Counted from the first letter of the stretch, positions 45,932 to 56,687 are shown. The stretch is DNA of 64,000 nt from Pedosphaera sp. (GCA_028293285.1 JAQGPC010000295.1:1-64000); one strand, 5' to 3'. Translations and numbers: made by a program. Notes: generated by a model from the letters alone, not told the origin.

Positions 45932-46702
45932 TTAAGCAGGGACTTTGCGAGACAGGCTTTTCGCACGCCGCACCCAGACGCGGTCGCGCTTGCGTTGGAA
46001 AGCTGGAGCGTGGGCGTCATCGTGAATCACATCCTTGATTTCGACGCGAGCAAGGTCAGGTTGATTCTTCGCGAGGTAGAGTTCAGCGAGTTGAACTTTG
46101 GCGCGGGCATACGAATGGTTGGAGGTGACTTGCTGCCAGATTTCCAAAGCGGCATTTTGTTCGCCGAGCGCGGTCAAAGTTTCGGCCAGCGCCATCATGG
46201 AATAGCCGTAATCGTGCTTGGGATCTTCCGCACAAACGCCTTCCAGCAGCGGACGGGCTTCAGCAGCACGCTTCAGACGGAGCAGGGATTGACCCAAGTG
46301 GGCACGAGCATCAATGTCCTTGGGATCACGTTCGAGTGCGGCCCGATAACAGGTTTCGGCTTTTTGGAATTTGCCCTGCCGGAAATAGATATCGCCAAGT
46401 TGAAAATGATGGACGGCATTATCAAGGTGATGAATCTGTGCTTCCAGTTCTTTGATGCGCTTGCGTTTGGCCGCGCCCGGAAGCTCGAATCCCTGTGAAG
46501 CGGAGCCGGAATTGCGGTAAACGATGAAATAATAAAAAACGGCGCTAAAAACCGAAAAGAAAAAGATGAACGCGGCCCAAATATATTCCCGGTTCCGGAT
46601 GGCATGGATGAACATCCAGATTTGAAAAAGGGTCAGCAGTACAAAAGGAAGACTGAGCCAGCTATCGAATTCGGTCACGTCTGTAATCAGCGAGGCCACC
46701 AT
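45932..46702 (-). CDS. Membrane protein with TPR repeats
   Basis: N-terminal TM segments; YFRQGKFQKAETCYRAALERDPKDIDARAHLGQSLLRLKRAAEA. Confidence 0.85.
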   Translation of the reverse strand: MVASLITDVTEFDSWLSLPFVLLTLFQIWMFIHAIRNREYIWAAFIFFFSVFSAVFYYFIVYRNSGSASQGFELPGAAKRKRIKELEAQIHHLDNAVHHFQLGDIYFRQGKFQKAETCYRAALERDPKDIDARAHLGQSLLRLKRAAEARPLLEGVCAEDPKHDYGYSMMALAETLTALGEQNAALEIWQQVTSNHSYARAKVQLAELYLAKNQPDLARVEIKDVIHDDAHAPAFQRKRDRVWVRRAKSLSRKVPA

Positions 46703-47003
46703 TAGAAAAGGCTATAACAACCGGTTAATGGGATGCAATCAAACTTTATACCAACCGACGTCCTTATACACAATCGTGAGACAAGGCAAAATTTGGGAAC
46801 AAAATGTTCTCATTGTCCTCATAACGCTTTAGTCCCAGGCGGACTTGAAGCGGGTGGCTGACGGATGAAAGGCCAAGACGCGGATGCAGCAGGTTGGGGT
46901 CAAACAAGTTTCGTGTTACTTTTTGACGCAGTCGGGGTCGTAAATAGACATAAACAGCTTGTTTTCGGTATCTATTTAGATAAATGTCTGCGGGGATTAG
47001 CCA

Positions 47004-47759
47004 ATGAATAAGACCCTCATAGTGGTGCCAACATACAATGAGCGCGAAAACCTTCCAGCGCTGGCGGAACGGTTGTTGAAGCTTTCTGTACCGGTGGACC
47101 TGCTGGTGGTGGATGACAATTCGCCCGATGGCACTGGGCAAGTGGCGGATGAACTGGCAGCGAAACATCCTTCGATTCATGTGTTGCATCGCGCTCAGAA
47201 GCAGGGATTGGGACGGGCCTATTGCGCGGGATTTACATGGGCATTGGAACGCGATTACGAGTTTGTCATGGAGATGGACGGGGATTTTTCGCACAACCCC
47301 GATGACATTCCCAAGTTTTTAGAAGCGGCCAAAGATGCGGACCTGGTTTTGGGATCGCGTTATTGCAATGGCATCCGGGTAATCAACTGGCCGTTGAGAC
47401 GATTAATGTTGAGCAAGAGCGCGGCGGAATATGTGAGGCTCATTACAGGAATGCCGTTTACCGATCCCACGGGTGGTTTTAAATGTTTTCGTCGTCGCGC
47501 CCTACAATCTCTCGACCTGAATACGATTGAATCGAACGGCTATTGTTTCCAGATCGAGATGACGCATAAAATCTGGCGGCAGGGAATGAAGGTGGTGGAA
47601 GTGCCAATTATTTTCACTGACCGCTTTGCAGGGACTTCCAAGATGTCCGGCGGCATCGTTAATGAGGCGTTGTGGATGGTGTGGAAATTATTGTTTCAGA
47701 ACGGACTTAGGCGCAAGCCGCGTGGTAAAGCTCCATTGCGTGAACTGGATAAGACGTAG
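47004..47759 (+). CDS. Glycosyltransferase family 2, polyprenol/dolichol-phosphate mannosyltransferase-like
   Basis: VVPTYNERENLPAL; LLVVDDNSPDGTGQVAD; VMEMDGDFSHNPDDIPKFL; LVLGSRY; DPTGGFKCFRRRAL. Confidence 0.95.
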   Translation: MNKTLIVVPTYNERENLPALAERLLKLSVPVDLLVVDDNSPDGTGQVADELAAKHPSIHVLHRAQKQGLGRAYCAGFTWALERDYEFVMEMDGDFSHNPDDIPKFLEAAKDADLVLGSRYCNGIRVINWPLRRLMLSKSAAEYVRLITGMPFTDPTGGFKCFRRRALQSLDLNTIESNGYCFQIEMTHKIWRQGMKVVEVPIIFTDRFAGTSKMSGGIVNEALWMVWKLLFQNGLRRKPRGKAPLRELDKT

Positions 47760-47818
47760 GATTAGGATTTCTCTGAGTGGCAAGGAGTGGGCGGCAGTAT
47801 TTCAAGCCATTAAAGCTT

Positions 47819-48322
47819 ATGAAAACATTACGTAATCCAGCGATGCTGCTCGCGTTATTGTATTTTGGATTCGCAATGTATGTGCTTTGGACCATTCCGC
47901 AACTTCCACTGCGGGTGGCAACTCACTTCGGTTTGAGCGGGCAACCCAACAATTGGATGAGCAAGTCGGAGTATCTTCGTTTCATGGGAATTTTTGGTTT
48001 TATTTTTCCTTTCTCCATTGTCGGGATTTGTTTTCTGGTGCGGTTCTTGCCGGCGAGTGCTTTCAACATGCCGCGACGAGATTACTGGTTATCGCCTGAG
48101 CATCGTGGCGAGACATTTCGATACTTTTTGCATCAATCGTTATGGTTCGCCTGCATGGCCGTGGGCTTTCTGGCCGGTCTTCACTGTCTGCTGGTGCAAG
48201 CCAATCATGTGTCGGGGGGAAGACTGCCGTTAATTCCGCTTTTGATATTAGCAGGAACATTTCTGATTGGGCAGATCGGTTGGGGTATACATCTGGTGCG
48301 GCATTTTAAGAAAGTGGTTTAA
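47819..48322 (+). CDS. DUF1648-like membrane protein
   Basis: PQLPLRVATHFGLSGQPNNWMSKSEY signature; multiple TM. Confidence 0.82.
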   Translation: MKTLRNPAMLLALLYFGFAMYVLWTIPQLPLRVATHFGLSGQPNNWMSKSEYLRFMGIFGFIFPFSIVGICFLVRFLPASAFNMPRRDYWLSPEHRGETFRYFLHQSLWFACMAVGFLAGLHCLLVQANHVSGGRLPLIPLLILAGTFLIGQIGWGIHLVRHFKKVV

Positions 48323-48377
48323 CTTCGTGTCTTCATTTAAGATTCGACACTGCGAGTTTTCGGATTAGCTTTCTGCC

Positions 48378-48764
48378 ATGATTAAAGGGTTCTCAAATAA
48401 TAAAGGATCGGCAAGGCGATTGCCTTGGAGATTCCTCGTATTGTTCGCACTCGGCTGTCTGCTGTTTGTGAATGGATGCAGCACAGAAAAAAATTGGGAC
48501 AGCCAGATTGGCAATTATACTTACGACGAGATGGTCAGCGATTACGGTGCGCCGTTAACTTCCACGAAGGTGGCAGGCGGTGGAACTGTTGCCCGGTGGG
48601 CGATTTACCGGGAGCAGGAACACACAGACGAATTGCGCCAGAAGCAGGACGGGAGTGTTGAACATTTACCCCCGTCGGGGTCCGCCTGGCGGACGGATTA
48701 TCTATATGAGATGACGTTTGATTCGGGAGGCAAACTCATAAGCTGGAAAAAGGTCCGTCCTTGA
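48378..48764 (+). CDS. Putative lipoprotein
   Basis: FALGCLLFVNGCSTEKNW lipobox; YTYDEMVSDYGAPLTSTKVAGGGTVARW. Confidence 0.75.
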   Translation: MIKGFSNNKGSARRLPWRFLVLFALGCLLFVNGCSTEKNWDSQIGNYTYDEMVSDYGAPLTSTKVAGGGTVARWAIYREQEHTDELRQKQDGSVEHLPPSGSAWRTDYLYEMTFDSGGKLISWKKVRP

Positions 48765-48860
48765 TTCGGAGAATGGAAAAGAAATTCATCGTTTAATGAT
48801 TTCGCCTGAGTCGTTGATACGGGCTTGATTGCCGGGAAGGTTCATTTCATTCTCACGCGC

Positions 48861-49424
48861 ATGATTACTGTGATTGTTGGGACGAACCGGCCAGGCAGCC
48901 ATACGCGCAAGGTGGCCAGGCATGTGGAGGAGATGTACGCGGAGATGAAGGTGCCGTTGCAGGTGCTGGATCTGGCAGACATGCCGCCCGAGATTTTTCA
49001 TCCGACTTCGTACGCGGAAAAGCCGAAATCGTTCCAGCCATTTTCGGATGCGGTGCTGAAATCTTCCGGGTTGGTGGTGGTGACGCCGGAATACAATGGG
49101 AGCGTGCCCGGCGTGCTCAAATATTTTATTGATATGTTGAAATTCCCGGAGAGTTTTGAAAAACGTCCGGTGTGTTTTGTGGGCTTGTCGGCGGGAGTGT
49201 GGGGCGCGTTGAGACCGGTGGAACAGTTGCAGCTTATCTTCGGCTATCGTAACGCGTATATTTATCCCGAACGGGTGTTTCTGCCACAGGTTGCAAAATT
49301 ATTAAATATCAATGGCAGGTTGACGAGCCAGGAAATGCTGGATCGCTTGCGAGCGCAGGCGGATGGGTTTGTGGATTTTGTGGAGAAGTTACAGAAAACG
49401 AAGCTGCGGTGGACGGTTCAATAG
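48861..49424 (+). CDS. NADPH-dependent FMN reductase family protein
   Basis: MITVIVGTNRPGSHTRKVARHV; VVVTPEYNGSVPGVLKYFIDML. Confidence 0.92.
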   Translation: MITVIVGTNRPGSHTRKVARHVEEMYAEMKVPLQVLDLADMPPEIFHPTSYAEKPKSFQPFSDAVLKSSGLVVVTPEYNGSVPGVLKYFIDMLKFPESFEKRPVCFVGLSAGVWGALRPVEQLQLIFGYRNAYIYPERVFLPQVAKLLNINGRLTSQEMLDRLRAQADGFVDFVEKLQKTKLRWTVQ

Positions 49425-49443
49425 AAGTGCGCGACTAATTGAT

Positions 49444-50283
49444 ATGACAAAATTAAGTGCATCAAAGTTGGCGGTATGCAGTTGGTCGTTGCAACCGTCC
49501 AGCCCGGAGCAGTTGCTGGAGCAACTCAAAACGATTGGCATCTCGCGGGTGCAGATTGCGCTGGATCCATTGCGGGAGAAGCCGGAGGTATGGGGCAATT
49601 TTCCCGAGTTGTGTCGCGCAAACAAAATAAAACTGGTCTCAGGAATGTTCGTAACGGTGGGCGAGGATTATTCCACTCCAGAAACGATTCGGCGCACGGG
49701 CGGCGTGGTGCCGGACGGAACCTGGAAGGAAAACTGGCGCAACATCCAGGCAAACGCGGCGATTGCCGAGGAACTAGGATTGCAGTTAGTGACGTTCCAT
49801 GCCGGTTTTCTGCCGCACGAGCCGAGCGATCCGGAGTTTGGCAGGTTGGTTGAGCGGATAGCGGACATTGCGGATGTATTTGCAGCACGAGGGATGGAGC
49901 TTGGTTTTGAAACCGGGCAGGAGACGGCGGAAACGCTGAGCGTTTTTTTGGAGGAATTGGATTGGCCGAATGTGGGTGTGAATTTTGACCCGGCCAACAT
50001 GATTCTTTATGAGAAGGGCGATCCGATTGAAGCGCTGCGCGAACTAGCCCCGTGGATCAAGCAATGCCATATCAAGGACGCCACCCGCACGAAGGTGCGC
50101 GGCGCGTGGGGCGAGGAAGTGCCGGTGGGAACCGGCGAGGTGGATTGGAAAGCATTTTTTAAGACGCTCGAAGAAGTGGAATTTCATGGTGATCTGGCAA
50201 TTGAACGGGAAGCGGGCAGCCAGCGGGTGGAGGATATTCGGTCGGCAAAACAAGTGGTGGAAAAGATTTTGAAGGAGAGTTGA
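49444..50283 (+). CDS. Sugar phosphate isomerase/epimerase (xylose isomerase-like TIM barrel)
   Basis: LVTFHAGFLP; GFETGQETAETLSVFLEEL; VGVNFDPANMILYEKGDPIEAL; IKQCHIKDA; LAIEREAG. Confidence 0.92.
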   Translation: MTKLSASKLAVCSWSLQPSSPEQLLEQLKTIGISRVQIALDPLREKPEVWGNFPELCRANKIKLVSGMFVTVGEDYSTPETIRRTGGVVPDGTWKENWRNIQANAAIAEELGLQLVTFHAGFLPHEPSDPEFGRLVERIADIADVFAARGMELGFETGQETAETLSVFLEELDWPNVGVNFDPANMILYEKGDPIEALRELAPWIKQCHIKDATRTKVRGAWGEEVPVGTGEVDWKAFFKTLEEVEFHGDLAIEREAGSQRVEDIRSAKQVVEKILKES

Positions 50284-50314
50284 AGGATTAAGCTGCGATT
50301 GAGTCTGAACTCAT

Positions 50315-51337
50315 ATGATTAAAGTGGGCATCGTGGGGCTGGGGTTCATGGCGGCGACGCATCTCAAGGCGTATCGGCAATTGGGCGGCATGCGTATCGG
50401 GGGATTGTGCAGTCCGAGCGGACGGCATTTGGATGGAGATTTTTCAACGGTTGCGGGAAATATCGGCACGGCGGAACCGCTGAAGTTGGACATGGCGTTT
50501 GTCAAACCGTATCGCATTTTTGCTGACATGCTGACAGACCCGGAGATTGACCTCGTTGACATCTGTGCGCCGACGCATGCGCATGCTGAATTGGCTGTGG
50601 CGGCATTGAAGGCGGGCAAGCATGTAATATGTGAAAAGCCGCTGGCGCGAACCAGTGCGCAGGCGCGGGAGATTGTCGAAGCGGCGCAAGCTGCCAAAGG
50701 ATTTTTCATGCCGGCGATGTGCCTGCGCTTCTGGCCGGAATGGGCGTGGTTGAAAAAGGCGATTGATGAGAAAAGTTACGGGAAGGTTTTAGGAGCGCGG
50801 TTTCGTCGCGTTTGTGAACCGCCGGGTTGGGGACACAAATCTTACTTCGACGGCGCACGGTCAGGTGGGGCGTTGCTGGATTTGCACATACACGATACGG
50901 ATTTTGTGCAGTTTTGCTTCGGTCGGCCAAGCGGTGTTTATTCCACAGGTTATAGCAAGTTCAGCGGAGCGATAGATCATGTGACGACGCAATATCGCGT
51001 GGCATCGGGAGCAATGGTGTCGGCGGAGGGAAGTTGGGCCATGACGAAAGGATTCGGTTTCAACATGGCTTACACGGTGAATTTTGAAAAGGCCACGGCA
51101 GACTATGATATGGCGCGAGGAGTGGATGGCTTGCGGCTTATTGAAGAAGTGCAGGAACCGCGAACCATTCAGTGCGAGGGAGCGGATGGTTATGTTCAGG
51201 AACTTGGTTATTTGCTGGAGTGTATTCGTAGTGGAACCCGGCCCAGCGTGGTAACGGCGACTGATGCTTTGAGCGCGGTGGAAATTTGTGAGGCAGAAGA
51301 AATGTCTATTCAACAGGGAATAGAAATAGAATTGTAG
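50315..51337 (+). CDS. Gfo/Idh/MocA family oxidoreductase
   Basis: KVGIVGLGFMAATHLKAYRQL; VDICAPTHAHAELAVAALKAGKHVICEKPLART; GGALLDLHIHDTDFV. Confidence 0.95.
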   Translation: MIKVGIVGLGFMAATHLKAYRQLGGMRIGGLCSPSGRHLDGDFSTVAGNIGTAEPLKLDMAFVKPYRIFADMLTDPEIDLVDICAPTHAHAELAVAALKAGKHVICEKPLARTSAQAREIVEAAQAAKGFFMPAMCLRFWPEWAWLKKAIDEKSYGKVLGARFRRVCEPPGWGHKSYFDGARSGGALLDLHIHDTDFVQFCFGRPSGVYSTGYSKFSGAIDHVTTQYRVASGAMVSAEGSWAMTKGFGFNMAYTVNFEKATADYDMARGVDGLRLIEEVQEPRTIQCEGADGYVQELGYLLECIRSGTRPSVVTATDALSAVEICEAEEMSIQQGIEIEL

Positions 51338-51430
51338 GTAGAAGAATAGTACCGGTGGTTTGCAGGAACTCTATTAGTAGTAATCTTCTATGATGTTTCC
51401 ACGTCCAACCAGCTCGAATATAAATAATCT

Positions 51431-51976
51431 ATGAAGATAAAGCTATTAAGTGCGATTTCACTGGTCAGCTTGTTTATTTTGGCGAGCGTCATCCCAAGTT
51501 TGGCGGAAGCGACCAAGACCCCGGCGGTAGGAGATAAAGCTCCGCTGGTGGAAGGCAAGGATCAGAATGACAAGGTCTGGAAGTTGTCGGACGAAGTAGG
51601 GAAGAAAGTGGTGCTGCTTTATTTTTATCCCAAGGATGACACACCGGGATGCACCAAGGAAGCGTGCGGTTTGCGGGACAGGATGGGGGATCTCGCCCAA
51701 CAAAATGTGAAAGTGATAGGGGTTAGTTTCGATTCGGCAGAGAGCCATCGAAAGTTCATGGCCAAATACAGCCTGAAATTTCCATTAATTGCGGATACTG
51801 ACGGGAAAATTGCCGATGCCTACGGCGTGCGCAAGGAAGCGGGAAAAAGCATGGCGCGTCGCGTGAGTTTTCTGATTGGCCTGGACGGAACGATCAAGCA
51901 TGTCACGGATGATCGTTCGGCGGATGTTCATTTGACTGAAATGCAGGAAGCAATCACCAAGCTGCCTAAAAAGTAA
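51431..51976 (+). CDS. Peroxiredoxin (BCP/AhpC-TSA type) with signal peptide
   Basis: [54 protein letters not shown]. Confidence 0.95.
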   Translation: MKIKLLSAISLVSLFILASVIPSLAEATKTPAVGDKAPLVEGKDQNDKVWKLSDEVGKKVVLLYFYPKDDTPGCTKEACGLRDRMGDLAQQNVKVIGVSFDSAESHRKFMAKYSLKFPLIADTDGKIADAYGVRKEAGKSMARRVSFLIGLDGTIKHVTDDRSADVHLTEMQEAITKLPKK

Positions 51977-52046
51977 CTCGCATTTAGCTGGTTTTTACCA
52001 TCACGAATTAGTTGAAAGCCATGGTTGGATTTGCTACCTTGATGGT

Positions 52047-52799
52047 GTGAAACCCCTGCAGCCTCCGTTCTCAAGCGGACATGTCCAGCGCAAGCATTCT
52101 GCCTTCACACTCATCGAATTATTGGTGGTCATCGCGATCATAGCGATTCTCGCAGGTTTGTTATTGCCTGCGCTCAGCAAGGCTAAAAACAAGGCACAAG
52201 GTGTTTCCTGTCTTAATAATCTAAAGCAAATCGGCCTGTCGTTAAATTTCTACACGGACAGCCACCAGAGCAAGATGGTTTCCTCGCTCAGCTTTGGCGC
52301 TGTTCCGCATGATTATGCTTCGGCGGCGAACAGCGTGGGCCAGACGGATACCTATGGCGGAGTTCCCAAATTGCTGAACGTAGGCGATTACAAGGTTTTT
52401 TGGTGCCCCAGTGACAAGGTACAGAAGCCATCCACGCCCGTAATCAAGGACAGTGATTTTACTTCCTATCGCTACCGCTTTGTTATCTGGTGGAATACCT
52501 GCGATTTTCCCGGTTTGCGGGATTCGGATTTTATACGTCCTTCAGCGCAGGCCATCTACCATGAAGATTACGATTATCATTATAACAAACTAAAGTCTCC
52601 TTATCCCGCCACCCAACCGATTGTTAACGGTATTTATGCTGACTTTCATGCGTCGAAATGGAAAATCCTTTTTAGGCAAAACCAACCGGGGAAACTTTAT
52701 GATCCTAATTGGTTTTCCTATGGCCCGAATGGTCAATTGAACACAGATAATCCCAATACTGGCGGTGATGTGCATACGGGCTACGATAATCAGAATTAG
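52047..52799 (+). CDS. Type II secretion-like pseudopilin
   Basis: [47 protein letters not shown]. Confidence 0.92.
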   Translation: MKPLQPPFSSGHVQRKHSAFTLIELLVVIAIIAILAGLLLPALSKAKNKAQGVSCLNNLKQIGLSLNFYTDSHQSKMVSSLSFGAVPHDYASAANSVGQTDTYGGVPKLLNVGDYKVFWCPSDKVQKPSTPVIKDSDFTSYRYRFVIWWNTCDFPGLRDSDFIRPSAQAIYHEDYDYHYNKLKSPYPATQPIVNGIYADFHASKWKILFRQNQPGKLYDPNWFSYGPNGQLNTDNPNTGGDVHTGYDNQN

Positions 52800-52854
52800 C
52801 GAGGGCGAGTCAACATGAGCAGGCGTCCACTGTCTTGTAGGAATCTGTTCTGAT

Positions 52855-53556
52855 TTACTCCAACTCACCCCAACGCATAACCCGGACCGATTCCTGAAAC
52901 CAGGCATTACTGGCTGGAACATGCACTTTTACCACTCGTTTTACCTCGGGATCAGCTTCAATCCAAGTTTGGCCGCCAATATATGCAAGCACATGAGTTC
53001 CGTCCTCGGTTACCGCAATATCTCCGGGTAGAATTTTGGAATGGTCAATTTCATTGATGCTTTTGGAAGAGAATAATTCTCTGGTGCGTTGGCGGTGACC
53101 TTCACCAAGAGCGCGTGCCGAACAATCGTGCCACCAGAGGTCAAGACTTTCCCGAATAAGACCGGGGTTAAGCGTTAAAAATCCTTGATGATAATTGGCA
53201 TTGATTAATCCACTCCTGATCAAGCCGGAGCAATCAATGCCCCACTGGTTTTCACCTCCCCAGATATAACGTGTTCCTTCGTAAGAAAGCAGAGAGGTGA
53301 CATAATTCTTGCGCAAGGCTGAAGCATTAAACTTCTTGGCAGGCAGAAGAACGAACAAACCTATAAGAAAAATAAAAGTCAACGCGGTGAATCTAATTGT
53401 GCGGTTGCTCCACCAAAAATAGAGCAGGCCAAAATAAAGTGCCATTACTGCCGCCAGCACAGAGAGCCGTAAGGGCAGGTTATTAACCGGGTATAGGATC
53501 AGACCCGCTGTGATCGGCCAGAGAGCGAACCAGCGTTTACGCAGCGCGCTTCTCAT
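52855..53556 (-). CDS. Membrane-anchored NlpC/P60-like cell-wall peptidase
   Basis: N-terminal TM; GTRYIWGGENQWGIDCSGLIRSGLI catalytic Cys; ILPGDIAVTEDGTHVLAYIGG catalytic His. Confidence 0.88.
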   Translation of the reverse strand: MRSALRKRWFALWPITAGLILYPVNNLPLRLSVLAAVMALYFGLLYFWWSNRTIRFTALTFIFLIGLFVLLPAKKFNASALRKNYVTSLLSYEGTRYIWGGENQWGIDCSGLIRSGLINANYHQGFLTLNPGLIRESLDLWWHDCSARALGEGHRQRTRELFSSKSINEIDHSKILPGDIAVTEDGTHVLAYIGGQTWIEADPEVKRVVKVHVPASNAWFQESVRVMRWGELE

Positions 53557-53592
53557 GTCTGTTTTGGATGGAGACTTTGAAGATCATGAACT

Positions 53593-56181
53593 TCAATCAT
53601 CATCGTCCCCCTTGGGATGCGCGAACACGAAAGCCGCTCTCACGGGCGCGGGCATGGGGCTATCTATTCCCCGGACAGATTGCCATATAAGTTCGTTCAG
53701 CAGCAAATCATCGGCAGCATCTTCCTTTTTAAAATTCATTTTTTGGGAGAGTTTTGCGTTTCGACCCAAGGGATTGTTGTAAGCCTTGAGGTTAACATTT
53801 GCTGGAAGAGCTTTGTAGGGGCGAAAATCGGGTTTGGAGTGAAAGGCATTATACATGGGAGTGGCAGCGGCATCAAATTGGGACATGGGTTGCAGACCAA
53901 GAATCAATTCCATGGTGCGAAGCATGCTGCTGGTGGAATACATGGTGGAATCGGTTCGCCCGCGTTTGATGTACGGACTGATGGCAAAGGCGATGGTGCG
54001 ATGGGCATCGACGTGGTCAGATCCGTTTTGGGCGTCATCCTCGACGACAAAGATGGCAGTTTGCGGCCAGAATTTGGAATGGGAGACGGCTTCGACCAGC
54101 GTGCCGAAAGCCAGGTCATTGTCGCCCACATAAGCAGTGGGGGTAAAGGCGCCGGGTGAAACCCCATGCGTATGATCGTTGGGAAGGCGGATGATTTGGA
54201 GACGCGGCATCTCGCCTTCGGATTCAAAGCGCTTGAGTTCCTGAATGAATCTTTCCGCGCGTTTCGCATCGGGATAATCGAGATCGAAGCCGCGGTAGAG
54301 GGGATCAAAATGGCCTTCGAGCGTTTTGACCTTGGCCCTTGCCGGACGGCCCTCCTTTGCGCTGGCAATAAATTCACCGTAGCTACGATAGCTCACGCCA
54401 GCTTCGCGCGCGCGATCCCAGAGATAACCGTTGGCGGGAGAGGCGATGAAGAAACCGCCCTCGCTTGGGTAAGGGTATTTGCCTTTACCGTTATGGCCAT
54501 AGGTCAGGGGCCAGGTTTTTTCGACGTAGTCAGTCGCATACGCCCCCATCGTCCATTCGTGGCCATCAGCACTGACTTCGCTTTCCACGTAAAAGTTATC
54601 CAGCAGGACAAAATCGCGAGCGATGTGATGATGGTTGGGAGTGACTTTTTGGGGAAAGATACAAAGTTTAGGGTCACCGTTGCCTTCGGGCATGTCTCCG
54701 AGGATTTGGTCGTAGGTGCGGTTCTCCTTAATGATATAGATGCAATATTTGATGGGTGAAGGATCGCCGGGTTTGAGCGGGATGGGGTTGTCAGTCGCCC
54801 GAGTGGCGGAAACGCCTGCGCCAGCATGGAGCGGGCTACAGGCATAAGCCTGAGCAGTGTAGGTGACAAGTTGTTCTTCAAACTGTTTACGGGAAGGAAT
54901 GTCGATGATGCTCAAAGTGCCCTTAAACAGTTTTGCGATGTATTGGGTGGTGGAAGTTTTCTTTTGGCCGGGGACGGGACCATGGGGATTGGCTTTGGAA
55001 ATGATGCCTTTGCCATTGCTGACAAGCAGGTGTTGGCCATCGGGAGTCACGCGGACGGAGGTAGGATACCAACCGACAGGGATGAAACCGAGCGAACGGC
55101 TTTTGCCGGGTTCGCTCACATCAATGACCGCGACCATATTGTTATCGGCATTGGCAATGAAAAGAGTTTTTTCATCGGGGGTGAGGGCGAGGCTATTCGG
55201 GGTGGAACCGGGAGGCGAGTTGGGATGGAGTGCGGCCCAAATGGTTTCGATGGCTTGACCTTTTTCCGTGTCGAAGAGAGTTACGGTATTGCGAGCGGAA
55301 TTAGCGACGAATAAAAGTTTGCCGGATTTGGTGAGCAACATCTCATTGGGATGTTCCTCGGTGGGCCAATTGGCAATGACTTGGTTGGATTTCAAATCGA
55401 CGACGGCCACTTTGGCCTGGGCCCAGAGACTGACGTAGAGCCGGTGACGTTTTTCATCGAGGCGGCAGGCATAAGGATAAGGATCGGAGGGATTGGTCGC
55501 GTAAAGGTCGGCTTCGCTACGCTTGGTGACTTCGGCCGTGTCGGGATCAGAAGGAGGAATTATACGCGTGGAGAAAGGCGGGGTGGCATCGGGAGCGAGG
55601 ATAATGTCCGAAGCGTTGGGTTTGCCGGAAAGATTGACCTGAGTGATGCGGTGTCCCCAGATGTTGGCCACATAAAGGCGTTTGGTGGCGTCAGCGATGG
55701 CCATGCCGCCGGGAATGCCGCGGTCAGCCACATCGCGGAGATGAATCTGCCGATGCTGGGAAAGCTTTCCGTCTTGAAAGTTGAAAGCGTGAATGACTTC
55801 GTCGCCAGCACCGCTACTAAAAAGTTGCCGCCCGTCCTTGGAGAATTCAATGCCATAAAACGCTTCATCGAGGAGGACATTAGAAACAACTTTTCCACTC
55901 GGGATTTCAATAATTTTAATTTTATGGTCACTAAAGCCGGTATGCAGAACAGCGGCAAACTGGCCGGACGGATGAACCGCGATGTTGATGGGAAAATCAC
56001 CAAGCTCAATTTGACGACCGGCGGGACGAAGCGACCATTGATTAGGCAGCAAAACAGAGCCGTCGGATTGGGGGCCGGGGAGATTTGAAGGCGTCCATTT
56101 CTTTGATTGATGGTTAAAGACTGAGCACGCGGTCAGGAACGAAAGGAGAGCCAGACTTATACAAATAAAACAACGTCGCAT
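53593..56181 (-). CDS. Beta-propeller (YncE-like) fused to phosphoesterase/alkaline-phosphatase-family domain
   Basis: N-terminal PNSLALTPDEKTLFIANADNNMVAVIDVS repeats; ENRTYDQILGDMPEGNGDPKLCIF; HVDAHRTIAFAISPYIKRG. Confidence 0.92.
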   Translation of the reverse strand: MRRCFICISLALLSFLTACSVFNHQSKKWTPSNLPGPQSDGSVLLPNQWSLRPAGRQIELGDFPINIAVHPSGQFAAVLHTGFSDHKIKIIEIPSGKVVSNVLLDEAFYGIEFSKDGRQLFSSGAGDEVIHAFNFQDGKLSQHRQIHLRDVADRGIPGGMAIADATKRLYVANIWGHRITQVNLSGKPNASDIILAPDATPPFSTRIIPPSDPDTAEVTKRSEADLYATNPSDPYPYACRLDEKRHRLYVSLWAQAKVAVVDLKSNQVIANWPTEEHPNEMLLTKSGKLLFVANSARNTVTLFDTEKGQAIETIWAALHPNSPPGSTPNSLALTPDEKTLFIANADNNMVAVIDVSEPGKSRSLGFIPVGWYPTSVRVTPDGQHLLVSNGKGIISKANPHGPVPGQKKTSTTQYIAKLFKGTLSIIDIPSRKQFEEQLVTYTAQAYACSPLHAGAGVSATRATDNPIPLKPGDPSPIKYCIYIIKENRTYDQILGDMPEGNGDPKLCIFPQKVTPNHHHIARDFVLLDNFYVESEVSADGHEWTMGAYATDYVEKTWPLTYGHNGKGKYPYPSEGGFFIASPANGYLWDRAREAGVSYRSYGEFIASAKEGRPARAKVKTLEGHFDPLYRGFDLDYPDAKRAERFIQELKRFESEGEMPRLQIIRLPNDHTHGVSPGAFTPTAYVGDNDLAFGTLVEAVSHSKFWPQTAIFVVEDDAQNGSDHVDAHRTIAFAISPYIKRGRTDSTMYSTSSMLRTMELILGLQPMSQFDAAATPMYNAFHSKPDFRPYKALPANVNLKAYNNPLGRNAKLSQKMNFKKEDAADDLLLNELIWQSVRGIDSPMPAPVRAAFVFAHPKGDDDD

Positions 56182-56369
56182 AATGCAAGGACGTTTGTGC
56201 CAGTCATTTGGTTAGGGGTAAAGCGACATTTAGGTGACAGGTAGTATATTAATTTGAAATTTGACAGTGCCAAGTGGCTGCCAGCCTGCTTAAGCGAATT
56301 TGCCATCAGCTTTTCGTGGCCATTTATGCTACCCGGCTAATTTACTCGACACATAACCCGGCAATTTTT

Positions 56370-56411
56370 AAACTACCCGCATTGCTCGGTTTCAATGCGG
56401 GTAGTTTTTTT
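56370..56411 (+). repeat. Palindromic hairpin element, copy 2 (terminator-like T-tract)
   Basis: AAACTACCCGCATTG-CTCGGTTT-CAATGCGGGTAGTTT then TTTT; loop is the near reverse complement of the copy 1 loop. Confidence 0.9.
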
Positions 56412-56687
56412 ATGATCTGAATTTGAAATTGATTGTTTGTTTCTAGCTTTCTCTTTTTTTTTCTTCTTGTTTACACATTTTTGACTAATGGAACATTTCG
56501 CCACGAGTGCCATGTTGTGAGGCATGATTTAACGCGGGAAATTGAGCTTTGGAGATTGGAATTGGTGGACGACGGTAATTCAAACTGCATCACTACCGAT
56601 TGGCAAGGAGGCTTGCGTTGCGAAGAGAGGTGGGTAAAGTTCTTTCGGCTGTGGCGGAAAACCAGCCAGTCGTATCCATAAAACCGC

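Noticed and set aside
55351-56088. 245-aa plus-strand ORF opposite the beta-propeller/phosphoesterase gene
   Set aside because: Antisense shadow; the minus-strand protein has clear domains.
56433-56681. 82-aa ORF upstream of the luxE-like gene
   Set aside because: Phe-rich start from a T-rich stretch, no domain; likely non-coding leader.
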